Positions 31,926 through 43,969 of a stretch of 64,000 nt of DNA are shown here, in pieces. Source of the DNA: Ceratorhiza oryzae-sativae (lineage: Eukaryota > Basidiomycota > Agaricomycetes > Cantharellales > Ceratobasidiaceae); the NCBI GenBank assembly GCA_030998015.1, contig JARWMV010000013.1, forward strand, positions 62,001 to 126,000, given 5' to 3'. Position 1 is the stretch's first letter; every line of letters begins with the position of its first letter. The notes below the pieces were generated by a model that was given only the letters and a program-made list of their open reading frames with translations, made no database searches and was not told the DNA's origin. A program made the position numbers and the translations under genes.

Positions 31926-33990
31926 ATGATCCTCGACTTGCTGCTCGAGCCAGTGTCCAGTCGCTTTCTTCTGGTGGCTGGAGTTTTGATTGTATGCGCC
32001 TTGTACATCTGGAGGCGATACTCTTCAAGGCGGCTACTTCCGCCATCCCCAGATGGGCACTTCTTATGGGGTAATCACGAGTTGCGCAGCAAGCCCTATT
32101 TGGAGGTGATTTTGGGCACCGGCTATGGTGCGTTGGCGCTTTGTTGGGGTATTCCAGAGAGAGCTGATTATACACCCTGTATGTAAAGGTGATATTCTCA
32201 CCCTGTTCACACCATCTGAGACTGTCGTCGTGCTCAATACCATCGACCTTGCCACGGAAATCCTGGAAAAGCAGTCGGCTGCCACTGCTGGTCGCCCGAG
32301 CAATGTCATGGCCAACCAAATGTGCGCCGACTTGATCTCCATGATGGTTGCTCGAACTAACGACTACAATTTAGCATGGGTTGGGGCAGCACCCTCACGT
32401 TCAGCCAACATGACCAGCGCCACAAGAGGCTCAGACGTTTGATAGGATCTGCACTAAATGCGACAGCTGTGCGAACGTATGTATCCCAGCAACATGAAAC
32501 TACACTCTCGCTTCTCCGGTCGATCGCCCTCGATCCCACCGAATTCATGGCCAACATCAATCAGTCAATCATATCACTTATCATGCACGTTGCGTATGGT
32601 TATACATTAGTGGACAACGATCCCTTCCTTGGCGTCACACAGCAAGCGATGCATCATTTATCGCTCGCAACCATGACGCAGTTCTGGGTAAATTGGTTCC
32701 CAATACGTGAGCGATGTCATGAAATACGACCTTGACCCTCCTCAATTTCGTTGTAAAATCCAGTTAGGTATCTGCCCTCCTGGTTTCCGGGCGCCGGCTT
32801 TCAGCAAATAGGACAAAGAGGGAGAGAACTTCGCGAAAGCTATGCTCAAATGCCCTTTCAAGCCGTAGTCGATAGTATTGTAAGATGGCGAATTCTTTTA
32901 TCCTTATGGCGCGTTCCATTAATTAAAACCTCCAGTCAAATAACCATCTTGCAGAACCTTCGTTCACTTCGCGCATGCTGATGGAGAAAGGAGAATATGA
33001 TCCGAGCCGAGAAGATACAGATTTGATCAAGACCGCCGCAGCTGCTTTCTTTCTAGGTGAGAGAGTCATCAATAAATATGAGCATGCAGTGTATACTTAA
33101 TCGACTGCGATGCTTTCAAAGCCGGCACAACAACGGTAAATAATATCATGGTAAAATGCAGGAATCCAGCCATCTGATGAATCCATTAGACCAGCAGCTT
33201 CATAACGACATTCGTGTTGGCCATGGCTTTATATCCAGATTTGGCTGCTCATGCTCAAGCCGAGATCACCAAGATCGTACAACCTGGCCAATTGCCGAGC
33301 CTTGATCAGCGAGAGCTACTTCCATATGTCGACGCATTCGTTCAAGAGGCAATGCGCATGTATCCACCTGTGCCACTCGGTAAGCAGCGAACCTTGACCT
33401 CAATATTGACTATCATCTAAAGAAAAATCAAGGGGTTCCTCACCGGGCAACAAATGATATCGCCTGTGGAGCCTACACAATCCCAAAAGGAACTACCATT
33501 CGCTCGAATATATGGTAGACCATATTCATATTGATGCTGTACTCAGCAGTAGTATAATAACATTCACGATAGGGCCATGCTCCACGATGAACGTGTATAC
33601 TCAAAGCCTCATACGTTCAACCCAAGCCGATTCCTTGGCACGAGCCCTGATCCCGACCCACGCAAAGTTATCTTTGGCTTCGGTCGTCGATCTTGTCCAG
33701 GCCTCCATCTCGCCAACAACGGCACATGGCTTACATGCGCAGGGATTCTGTGGGCGTTTGACATTTCAGCAAGCGATGAGCTTGTGTATCGAGTAGCCGA
33801 GTTGGGAGGCAAGAACTCCCCAGATTTATATCGCCTGTTCCAGCCTCTTGGTGTTAGGTGAGTGGACGCTTGTTTGATTGCTGTGCGCGTTTTGAAAAAT
33901 TGCTTTCTTGGCTTTAGCGTTGGCCCCTTGCCGTTCAAGTGCAAAATTTTACCACCACAGCCGGATTTATTGGAGATTTTAGGAAATTGA
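31926..33990 (+). CDS. Cytochrome P450 monooxygenase
   Basis: Membrane-anchored P450 of the kind annotated in agaricomycetes as O-methylsterigmatocystin oxidoreductase-like. The start at 31926 gives an N-terminal membrane anchor (SRFLLVAGVLIVCALYIWRR) and a proline hinge (LLPPSPDGHFLWGN). Then the substrate-recognition half (GDILTLFTPSETVVVLNTID; HKRLRRLIGSALNATAVRTY), the I-helix AGTTTTSS split over a tiny exon (33122-33135), the E-x-x-R motif EAMRMYPPVP near 33350, PSRFLGTSPDPDPR, and the haem loop FGFGRRSCPGLHLA with the Cys ligand near 33690. The last intron (about 33858-33918) leads to VGPLPFKCKILPPQPDLLEI and the stop at 33988-33990. At least nine introns. Length about 510 residues, normal. 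The exon around 32340-32400 is the least certain. Confidence 0.94.
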
Positions 33991-34222
33991 CGAAAGGGAG
34001 CATTGGCTGGTCCGACAATAGAGTATCATAAGCTTCGGCGGAAGTTCTTTCGCCTACACCATGCCCCAGCCAGGGAATTGTGACGCAGAATCGAGGTTTA
34101 ACCTGAAATGGCCATTCTAATAATGCATTTATTCGTATTCTTTCATCTACGACTCTACACTAGGAGATTCAGACTCCCATGAATGTGCTTGTTGATGCCG
34201 ATGAAAAACACGTACCATCTGA

Positions 34223-35017
34223 TTATTCCTTGATTCCATACTGTTCTCTGTATGCGTTCATCTTTGCAACATCCTCTGATCTGTTCTCACCCTCCAACCA
34301 TGCCACCAAATCACGCATCCGCACCGCTGCGCGAACCTTTGGCTGCCCAACGATGTCGATCCCATGCCAATTCGCCGCACGTTTGATGATTTCCGCTTCG
34401 ACATCTTTCATCGTGCTCCCAGTTCCGCCTGGCGCAACCTCTTCCCGGTCGAGTGCAACCACGACCCCAACCACTACTCCCCCCGTCTGTTTGACGATAT
34501 CCAGTGCTTCTCGAACGGCTGTTCCTGCCGTAATTACATCGTCGAGAACGAGAACCCGCTTGCCGTTCAACGAAGCCCCGACGAGATTGCCGCCTTCGCC
34601 ATGATCTTTTGCTTCCTTGCGGTTATAGGCAAAGGACGTTGATATTGGAGGGCGGGTGCTGCCAGAGGGAGGAGAATGCAGCGTTAGAGAAGTGGCAGCA
34701 GCTAGCGGGATCCCCTTATAGGCGGGACCGAAAAGTACGTCGAAAGTGGGCTCCGAGTTGTGTGTAAATTCTGCGGCGATAAGGGCTGCATAGGACTCTG
34801 CAAGGGCGGAAAGCAAGGTTCCAGTGCAGAGCAGTCCAGCATTGAAGAAGTACGGCGATACTCTATTTCAATGCTCCGATCAAAAAAGCTGCTTGCTGCT
34901 AGGCTCTTGGATTACTCACCGTCCAGATTTGAGTGTGAATTGGCCAAATTTCAAAGCACCAGCCTCAAGGGCATCTTTGATAAACTGAGTCCTCACTTGG
35001 CTCTGATCTGAACTCAT
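34223..35017 (-). CDS. URA5: Orotate phosphoribosyltransferase
   Basis: Makes orotidine 5'-monophosphate from orotate and PRPP in the fifth step of UMP synthesis. Exon 1 starts at ATG 35017 (MSSDQSQVRTQFIKDALEAG), continues KFGQFTLKSGR and ends at GTGAGT (about 34918); the intron is about 60 nt; exon 2 begins VSPYFFNAGLLCTGTLLSAL. The PRPP-binding signature VLVLDDVITAGTAVREALDI is at about 34520-34580, and the PAYKGIPLAA and FAYNRKEAKDHGEGG substrate/flexible loops are present. Ends MNAYREQYGIKE at 34223. About 230 residues, the usual size. Convergent with the P450 gene; about 230 bp between their stops. Confidence 0.97.
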
Positions 35018-35308
35018 TGAAGTACTAATGCATGGGTAAGCAATGGTGAAGTACCTGTCTAGCACATTCACAAAGTTACAAACCTGCACTTGAAAAATGA
35101 TCGCCGTGGATCAGAGTAAAGTAGCAAGCGCCATAATTACGTCACTATTCGCATCTCGCACGTGCAACTGGACATCCATGCCGTCAAGGTAATATTCATT
35201 CCATTGAGAACATTTACATCATTTTGATAGTAGAGTAAAATCAGGCCGCCACGCTATCGACTAATCCAAGATTCAGAGCATCTTATAATCATTCCCAGAG
35301 CATCCGCC
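35018..35308. other. Short intergenic region
   Basis: URA5 5' flank and MYND gene 3' flank; no gene seen. Confidence 0.5.
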
Positions 35309-37280
35309 TTACCACCGAGTGGCTGAAGGGCGAGGGTGTCTGAAATACCAAGAACATGTGCGCCTGTGAGATCTCCAGTCTCCCAGTAGCCAGTCTCTAT
35401 ATCAAGATGCGGAAAAGTTTAAATTCAGAAGAATATCCGAAAATTTGAAGTGATAAACGCACGCGTTTTGACATTGGACGCTGCAGTAGTTTGCCACCTG
35501 CATTGGTCGCACGTGAGTTGTGCCCCGACATCGTTGGGGGTAACTTCTGGACATCGAGGAAACCAACACTGAACCCAACCACGGTAATGAGTCTTGATTC
35601 CTATGCGCCTAAGAGTTTGTCCGACTTTGTCCCAAGTCATGGAACAGCGGCTCATGTATTTTAAGAGCTGGTCGCGCGGTGGCCAAGCTAGTGAAGGCAA
35701 AAGTTCTATCTGGGTCCTTACCCTCAGCCATGTCTTCCCAAATGCCTCTGTGCCAGCATTCTGTTCGCGCACGTGCCAGCTCATCCGGTCACAGAGCTTG
35801 CAGATTTCATCCATCATTAAGCAGGATTGTTCGAGGATGTGATCTAACGGCTGCGGGGTCCGGGGCTGCGAAAGCGCTCCGTAAGAGCAGGTATATGCTA
35901 TATATATCATTATTGCTCACCAAGGAGGTATTTAATTGAACCGTCTCGTTCACATCTGCATGGCAGGAGGATCAACCGACCGAACATATCCAATATTTCG
36001 TCAACAAAAAGTAGCCGAGCGCTGATGGATTTTCGGTCCCGCGCTGAATCAGAGCGCTGGCAAAACGTTATCTGCTGCCGAACATTCTACTCCGAGGGCT
36101 AGACTTGCCTGGTATGCATAAAAAACATTGTCGCTAATTCCTGAATAGGACCGCACTCGTCGGATGGGGAGCGGACAATCATTCGCCAAACCTGAGAGCA
36201 ATTTGCTCGAACAAAGTCAAAAATAGATTCCGAATGGCTTGACATAGCATCCCGAAATAGTCGCTGAGATACAAGTTGTATAGCTCCGATGGTGTCGAGA
36301 TAGTTTATTGGCTGAGAAAGGATCCGGGACGAGTAGGATTTGACAAGTCTTCGTCCATCTGACGCATTAATGCCAAATCCGAGCTCGGATGTTTCAGGAT
36401 ATCTAAAGAAGATATCACAGACACAAGAGACAATCCGAGATTCGTTCACCGAGCAGGATAGACTATATCGAAATGCAATTCCTTGAACTATTCGAGTGCC
36501 GCTCGGACTCCTGCAAGAATCATCAATGAACTATGAGGCTTAGTTCATTAATGTGTTACTCTGACCTATCAACTTGCATGAAATTATGAAATGACACTGC
36601 GCACAACAAGGTAGCCATGCCTGGGATGTTGGTACGCTCCAATACGTCGGAAAACGATTTAGCGTCTCTACCGATTTCATCAGTGATAAAGGCCCCATCA
36701 GACGGTGAAAATCCAATAAAAGGCGATGTATATGGTACCAATGCGATATCTCCGGGATCCTGTACGGACGGAACTCCCTTGGCAAGGAAGTTGTCGACGA
36801 TTTTTTGGAGACAAGCAGTGGCGCTTTTGGAGAGAATGTCGTCGGAGGTCTCGAGGTCCAAGAATTCGTTATAGGTCTCGAAAGCATTACGCCTAGTCAA
36901 GAGAAGGACATCGAGCACTAGACATAGCGTGCGTATGCAGAGGTAGCCGTAAGCGTATTCAAAGAGCTAGCAGATCTATTTAAGTGTTCAAGGACGGAAA
37001 GCAGCCAGGATTTGTGACGCACCCTGTGTTCTTGGCAGTACTGTCGAAGGGATTTCATGCACCCAGAAATAACAGAGGGGTTGTTAAGTCCTTGTAGAAA
37101 TCTAGGGAAACGAGCAAGTAGCAGGATGTTTTCCAATGTGGATATCGGTACCCCACCAGGGGATCTGCACTGGGCGATCGAGCGTTCAGCGTCCTGTGAG
37201 GTCACTTGGAAATTCTTGTGACGTTTTGATATTGGTTTCGTCAGATATTGGGCAAGTGGTAGTCCCCAAGGGTGATCCAT
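35309..37280 (-). CDS. MYND-type zinc-finger protein (one apparent frame break)
   Basis: Starts at ATG 37280 (MDHPWGLPLAQYLTKPIS). Helical exons follow: LLARFPRFLQGLNNPSVISG near 37080, MLDVLLLTRRNAFETYNEFL near 36900, SPFIGFSPSDGAFITDEIGR near 36680, a further exon at 36099-36449 and one with LLPSLAWPPRDQLLKYMSRC near 35690. The C-terminus is a MYND finger: CWFPRC ... CDQCRWQ near 35500-35560, then YCSVQCQNA, an intron (about 35408-35465) and DWLLGDWRSHRRTC with the His and last Cys, stop at 35309. One base appears missing between CRWQ and YCSVQC (about 35487); without it all eight zinc ligands would be in frame. MYND fingers bind proline-rich peptides; partners here are unknown. Proteins built like this, with a long helical region before a C-terminal MYND, are numerous in agaricomycetes. 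Inner exon junctions are approximate. Confidence 0.75.
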
Positions 37281-37889
37281 GGCTCGGCTCCTTCCAAACC
37301 CTAAGGGCGGGAGGATGGGGATGTCCGTTGAGATATAGTGAGGTCAGGTTTGTTCTTGTTGGGTCAAATAGCGAAGGAAGAGAGCCGATAGGTATGCCAC
37401 AATAGAACTGGTTTAATCCAGAATATTATAGCTCGCTGCGCCCTTCCTTTGGCTATACCAACTGGCCTTCCCAGTCCAGAGGCGGTGCTATAATATACAC
37501 CGCACTGTTCCCAGTACATATGACTAGCTCCAGAATCACAAAAACGGGCATGAAAATGCGTCTTTGAGATGCAGGAATTCGTCGCTACCATTGGCTGTGC
37601 TTGAAGCGGGAAACCCTCTTGAAAGATTGCCACCGAGGTGGGCGTGGACTGATTAGTCACAATGAGAACCTCATTTATCCGACAGTATAAGAGCGAAATC
37701 GATGCTTCGCTGTTATAAATCCTAACTCTAAATTAGTACAAGAGATTAACGGAGTCGACAGGAGCTGGTCGAGCTGCGCGCCAATGGGCGGCATCATGCC
37801 TCAGGCGGATCAGTGACGTAGAATTTCCAATAAAAATTGGTGTGCCCTCCAACCCCAACCACCACTATTGATCGCTTTAAACTTTTGGG
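37281..37889. other. Divergent promoter region
   Basis: Between the MYND gene (-) and the methyltransferase (+). A 98-codon minus frame at 37364-37660 has no recognisable features. No TATA box stands out. Confidence 0.45.
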
Positions 37890-39255
37890 ATGTTTAAATT
37901 CAACTTTGATATTGGGGAGGACTGCGAAGATCTGGAAACTAACGAAAGCATCCAGGGAACGTTTGACGGCACGACCGAATCCAGCGTTGATGAGCGACCT
38001 CTGGTCGAACATCTTTTGACCACAATGGTAGGTCATTACGCTAGGTGCAGCATGTTCGACGCTAACGTTTCCCAAGCCAGCTTGATAGCGCCCCGGATGA
38101 GATCTCCTACTCGTCTGTTCAGGTTGCAACCATGCCCGTTCCGCGCCGCGAACTGTTCGATGTGCGGATGCAACTTATTGCTTCAGAGGGACAACACGAA
38201 AGCACGGACAGAGAGGGCCAATTAGCGATTGAGTTTGTCGAGTGTCCATCAGATTTGGTCCCACGAGTATACGAAGGCGGGCTAAAGACCTGGGAGTGCA
38301 GCTTGGATCTTGCAGCCTACGTGGGAGATAACTACCCGGGTATGAAAGGAAAGAAGGTTCTAGAAGTAAGTTCTTGTTGAAATCCTTGGCTCTGGGACTG
38401 AGTTGTGTCTCCATATCAGCTAGGCTGTGGCACTGCTATCCCGACTCTCGTACTTCTGCATAACCTTCTCAATCAGCCCCCACCAAGTGATGACACACCC
38501 AACACTATAGTGGATCTCCAGGATTACAATTTATCCGTACTGGAATGTGTGAGTAACTTGTGCTAAAGCGTCGGATGGTCTTACATATTTTGCTAGGTTA
38601 CGCTCCCAAATATTATCCTTGCTTGGTGTAAGTCAGAATCTTCGACTCGTGTAGCAGACCTATGCTTAGTTTTTGTCTAGTCTTTTCTTCAGCGGGAGAA
38701 TCGTTTCGAAATACACTCCCTCGCCCTCCTCCCTTAGCCCAGACAAAAAAGAATATCCCAAATATCTCGAAATTACGACTCGACTCCGTTCCAGAGGAAG
38801 CAGATGAAGAAACCGAGATATCATCTGATATGCACACGATCGAACCACAGCCAGAGTCTTTCGATCCGTCTGTCCCGGGAGATCTCGCCCTTTCGGCTGC
38901 CCTTCGTTCTGCCTTTCTTGCGTCACTGGATCGATACAAAATCAATCTCCGGTTCTTTTCCGGCGCTTGGTCCGGATTCCACTCGCGCATCTCGGCACCT
39001 TATGACTTGGTCCTTACGTCCGAAACGATATACCAACCGGCCAGCCTACCCTCGCTGGTTGGGTTACTCCGACATGCAACCGGCACAGGAGTCTGCTTGG
39101 TGGCCGCAAAAATGGTGTACTTTGGGGTTGGGGGTGGGATCAGGGAATTCGAGCGCGCATTGAATAATCCAGGTGTGCACGGGCGAACAGAGACGGTATG
39201 GGAGCATAGAGAGGGCGTTGGAAGGTGTATATTGCGGGTTTCTTTCGACAAATAA
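37890..39255 (+). CDS. Histidine protein methyltransferase (HPM1/METTL18-like)
   Basis: Seven-beta-strand SAM-dependent methyltransferase; yeast Hpm1 methylates a histidine of ribosomal protein Rpl3. The ATG at 37890 gives MFKFNFDIGEDCEDLE, like the FKFNF start of the yeast protein. After an intron (about 38028-38125) comes PRRELFDVRMQLIA, then LKTWECSLDLAAYV near 38290, GKKVLE joined across an intron to the SAM motif LGCGTAIPTLVLLH near 38420-38460, VDLQDYNLSVLECVTLPNII near 38510-38620, an acidic insert (SVPEEADEETEISSDMHTIE) and the signature YDLVLTSETIYQPASLPSLV near 39000-39060. Ends GRCILRVSFDK at 39255. Four or five introns. The combination of the TWEC, LGCG and SETIY motifs makes the family call good; the target residue is by homology only. 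Confidence 0.88.
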
Positions 39256-40009
39256 GCTGGGAATCAAGGTTTTGGAACCAGTGAACAAAAGTTGTAGAAT
39301 GATTCGCTATCTAGATCCGCTGCATGCACTCCTGCTCGCCTTTCCTGTGCTCGAGAACCTGGTATCGGAGAGTCAAAATGCATCGCTTTGGTCGATCAGT
39401 GAACACTTAGATCCGTCTGCCAACCAAGGCGGTGAAACGGCTTCCAACGTTGGGATGACATAATGATGCGCAATGCAGTGCTGGTGGGGATCACGACTTC
39501 GATGCTACTCCAACATCGAACACGAAACCAACACCATTGAGCCAGATACCGGAGCTCATTTTTTCGATTTGTATAAACTCCGATCCTAGAGTCAGCTTGC
39601 CTCTCTGCTTACTTGCCGTGGCTTTTTCCGTACCTTGTTCCATTCGTCTGGGAAAACCTGACAGGTGAGAAAGTGCTCCGCTTGGTAAAAGGCATCAAAA
39701 TAGTCAGAGACAAAAAACATTCATCATATTCTATTGTAAGCTTTGCGTTAACGATCAACAGACGCCCTCTGTTAACGACACCTAGACGATGTTTCTGAAG
39801 ATAACAATACTCGCCTAACGCTATATGCACCGCACGTCACGGTTGGAAGTTATGAACCGAGATTGGACTTCTCACGACATTTACGGAGATAATTCCTCTC
39901 TGGAAGGCTCCAAGTTTTCTTCGTTACCAAAACTTTCACGTTAAAGAACGGGGAAGGGGTGGGGTTTTACGCAGGAGCGTCTACGGCTTGCTCTGGTGCC
40001 GATGTTCAT
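39256..40009. other. Spacer, no gene seen
   Basis: Short frames only (for example 39609-39830 on the minus strand). No repeat recognised. Confidence 0.4.
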
Positions 40010-41570
40010 TTCTCCCTCGTTCCTCAAATATCGCATTATAACCCATTCAATATTCAACTGGCTCAGGCTGCCAAAACCCTAGTGGCCTCCATCATCGCTA
40101 AGCTCTGACAACGTTGCCCAAACCAGCACACCCTCGAATTATACGCTTATGTCGATTGCGACATGCAACACGCAGAAGATAGCTATTGTCCTATTGTGAA
40201 TCACTATTTCGACTCTTCCCTAGTCGCTCAACTCTGTGAATTAACTATGAATCCTTCTATACTCAGCGCCCTGCCCTCCATGCATCCCATATCTAATATC
40301 GTACGATGACGGAGCTTCTTGGGAAGTATAGAAGGATCCACATATTGAGTGGCCGAACTTGCTATACCTTTCCGCATACTCCCTCGAACCAATGAAGTCG
40401 CCGGCCCGAGTTTCGAATACGCCACATCTCGTCAATAAACTTGCTCAAATCACGTTAGACTTCCAATTCTCCCAAGATACGCCGGATGAGCTAAGCACAT
40501 CCCTGCGTAAACTAGTACACACACTGGCGTAAAGCGCACAAAACTAAAGGCTCTTTTTCTGCATCGTCCTAGAAATCGCTCCGTATCTTTCGTGAGCCGA
40601 ACTCCTGGTTTACGTTTACGTGTTATCAATGTTGAGCCTACTGGAATTTGATATAAACTACTACGATAGTGCGGCAAATCCAGACCGGCGCTACCGAACT
40701 CGCTACCATGCAACTCTTTCTCCGACCTCAAAACTCCCAGCGCCAAAGACTATCAAATCGACCTCAACGATTTGAGATGCTAAGCATGTGGCACGCTAAA
40801 TTTAGAGTATCTAGCAGTTCTGATGACAACACCCCTCAATCCAATGTTTCTCGTCAAAGAGCTTGATTCATGGATCAGGTTGCAGGAATTTGTACTTGGG
40901 ACAGGTGTGTTTCTAGAAGCCGAAATACCACTGGAATCAACCTGGAATATTTGCTCTCGGTAAACCTTTTAGGATAGCGATGCCCTCCTCTCACATATTC
41001 CAGGTTTCTTCTGGCAATCTGGCCTAACGTGGAACTACGGATCGAAGGCGGTATACCAAAGCTTGGCCTCCCGTTTTAAAATCCCTCCAAATCGAGACAA
41101 GGCAGAATTCAGAGCGTTATGGGTTATATGATGATCCACCTCGCAGGGATGTTGCTTCATTGTGGCGATTGCCAATGATGCTTTTTCCTTGGACTTGAAA
41201 AATCCACGATTGACTCGATCAACTTACCCCTTATATATCCTAGATACTTTCTCGAGCCTTTGAACCCAATCGCTTTACTCACCTGGCTATGGACATGAGT
41301 ATAAACGCGGTCGCACCTTCATTCATGCCGTGCGGTTTGCAGAGATCAACCTCTCCGTATACCCTCAATGTCCCGTTTTTTGGGACCGCGTGAGTGGGCG
41401 CATTTCCACGCCATGGGTGTATTTTAATCTATGCTTGCATTGTCGAAAGTTGGACAGGCGGTGTGGAACATATCGTAACGTACCTTTGGCAGTGGAGCCT
41501 CGGTGCCGGTCACGGCTTTGTCTATCACATTTGGGCTCCTTTTTGTATAGCTGACCTTGAATCTGCCTAA
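40010..41570 (+). pseudogene. Possible decayed protein gene (many frame breaks)
   Basis: Several short + strand runs look protein-like in succession but shift frame or hit stops every 100-200 bases: a segment near 40120-40300 (LELYAYVDCDMQHAEDSYCP), one near 40430-40530 (LAQITLDFQFSQDTPDEL) and one near 41440-41560 (VEHIVTYLWQWSLGAGHGFV). The pattern, a possible leucine-rich F-box-like protein far gone in decay, is only a guess. Confidence 0.25.
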
Positions 41571-42170
41571 CTCCTGAAAAGTAGCATTTTGTCGTACCAT
41601 AGAGCTTTGTATTACGTTTGGCTCAAGGTCTCCCTCGTCACCCATCAAGGTCGCGAAAGCGCTTCATATATGCACAGGGTTGGCCATTGTCGAACATTAG
41701 TTTAATAATGTGCGGATAAATTTCTTCATCTCGCCGTGTTTGCGCGTGAGTTGTACTTGGCATTCAACACCCTCCCCTCCCCAATTGTTTATGATAGAAC
41801 AAGGGAGCACGAGCGATCTCTTGACCAAATGTGATGTGGAGGTAATACCCTTACATTGGCATTTGCGCAGTCCGCAGATGTCCGTTTCGAACTAAAGTGG
41901 AATGGCATTTGAACGATACTAAACCCCTGGAGATCATGTGGCTGCGTAGCCACTCTATCCCCGAGTCATACCTCTGTGCGCCACACAATAACCTTTACGA
42001 TCACAACAAAAGGAACCCTGCGACGTCAAACCGACGTTATCAAGTACACATCATATACAACCCTCAATACTATTATGCAGAGTAAATGGACAAAACAAGA
42101 ACGATCCAGTCAAACGATATACCATACACTCCGTGCTCAGAGAGATCTTGGGTGAGTGTGGTGTTTCAAT
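41571..42170. other. Spacer, no gene seen
   Basis: Short frames only; 3' flank of ATG18. Confidence 0.4.
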
Positions 42171-43969
42171 TTATGAGCCCTCGTTGTTTGAAGCGTCCGT
42201 GTCGGTTGAGTCTTCAGCCGGGTCAAGGAGGCTAAGGTAGTCAAATACAGTCAGGTTGTGGGATGTTACGAAATACCGGGTGCTCAGAACGGACATACCT
42301 AAATTGCCTGTTTAAAGTACATTCTCCCCCGCTCTCGAGGTCGATATTGTAAGAGTAAAAGTACCCTTCGGACGAAACGACCATTACTTGAGGTGTGTTG
42401 CTGCATGACATAGGAATTATAAGCATTCGAATAGTCAGATTAAGAGAGCCACACGGCGAGGGGATGTGCAGGAGAGGGGATATGGATGTCGGTAAGAGGT
42501 TTGCGTTGCGGCCATCAGGAGCTGGGCGAATCATGAAGGACAACGTACCTGCTGAGCGCAACAATACACCTAGTGCCAGATGTCGGCAGTTTGAGCGAGG
42601 CGAAATCCCTCGAAGGCTCCCACATATCCGATAACGTCCCCGGCAGATACCCGCCCATCGTTCCAGCAATCCCACGGGTCAGACCAAGGGACCTGCGCCT
42701 CAGGGAAGATCTAATCCCGTACGACAATCAGCAGTCTTGCTCAGGTAGCACGGTCAGACGAGCGATGAGACTCACCCAACACCGTTCTTCTTCTTCCCGT
42801 CCATATACGCCTCATACCCTCCTTCCATTCCCGCTCCTCCCTTGCCCGTCTCCTGACTGTCCACGCTCCCACCGGGGCTACTCGGTGCGCCGCCTCCGCT
42901 CCGTTTCTTTTCTCCCTCTCCTCCGCCCTTGAGCTTGAATATGTGCACCGTGTCCGTCGCAGAGCTAACGGCCAACAGGCTGCTAACGGCGTTGAAGGTG
43001 ATGCAATGTATCCTCGCGCCACGGACTCCTCGCCGGAACTCGTACAGCCGCTCCGCGGCAGGAACGCTGAACACCCGGATGACCGTGCCCTTTTCGGAAG
43101 CGGTGGCAAGCATCGTGCCCGTGCTGTTGAGCGAGATGTGAGCCAAGGGGCCTTGTGCGCGCGCACAATGTTCGTCACGGCCAAGAGCCGGGTGTCGAAG
43201 ATGAGGACGTCGCCGGAAGGAGAAGGTTGAGATGAACTGGCGCTGCTCGACGCGGGCGCGCCGCTCGACGAGGTCGAGGCGGGTGTTTGGGGTGTTGGTG
43301 AGGGATAGGCGAGGTAGGATGGGTCGGATGAGGGGGAGAGTGCGCAAATCGCTGTCGCGGTGTGTTCGATGCTTAGCTGAGTCATACGCGCGGGAGAGAG
43401 AGAGAACACCGAGCTAACCGTTTGGATTGGGAGACGTTTCGATGACGTGCATGAGTCGCATGGTGCTGATGTCGTAGATGTATATTTCGACCTCGAGCAC
43501 AACAACGAGTGTCTTTCGGTTCAATTTCACGGCGAGGATGGACGATGGGAAGAGGAGTTCGCATATCATGGATTGACGCTATTGTGGATGGAGATGAGTA
43601 TGAAAAAGAACGGGGCGGACACCGACTTACTTTGGTGTTGACAATTTGGAGTTTCCGAGGACTGGACGAAGGCTGGTCCGCAGCGCCGACTAGGGCAATC
43701 AACGACGTGCAGAACAGCATCTCGACGATGCCGCGCGCTCCGTCATCTGCGTACGATTAGCCGCTTAATTTGTTGTCGTGCAAATCGACCTACTCTTGGT
43801 GTAGACCCGACCAAATGGATCGCAGTTGGTGATGCTGTAGCCCTTCTTCGTCCCAACCGAGACACACTGGACTACCGATAAGTCACATTCAGGTTGATTG
43901 AATCGACACTCACGAAAAGTCTTGGTTGAAGTTTGCAAAGAGCATGTTCGAGTTTGTTTTCTCCGCCAT
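42171..43969 (-). CDS. ATG18: ATG18-type PROPPIN (WD40 phosphoinositide-binding autophagy protein)
   Basis: PROPPINs bind PI3P and PI(3,5)P2 and act in autophagosome formation and vacuole homeostasis. Starts at ATG 43969 ([19 protein letters not shown]); an intron separates this from [20 protein letters not shown]. Further exons give [20 protein letters not shown] near 43700, [20 protein letters not shown] near 43470 and [17 protein letters not shown] near 43340, then a Ser/Pro-rich loop and [20 protein letters not shown] near 43120. The diagnostic FRRG motif ([19 protein letters not shown]) is near 43030, followed by the blade [20 protein letters not shown] and a long Gly/Ser/Lys-rich loop (42790-42920). 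After this [20 protein letters not shown] near 42700, [20 protein letters not shown] near 42370 and an acidic tail ending SNNEGS at 42171. Intact FRRG predicts lipid binding. The loops are longer than in yeast Atg18; Hsv2 is the alternative, less likely given the tail. Confidence 0.94.
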
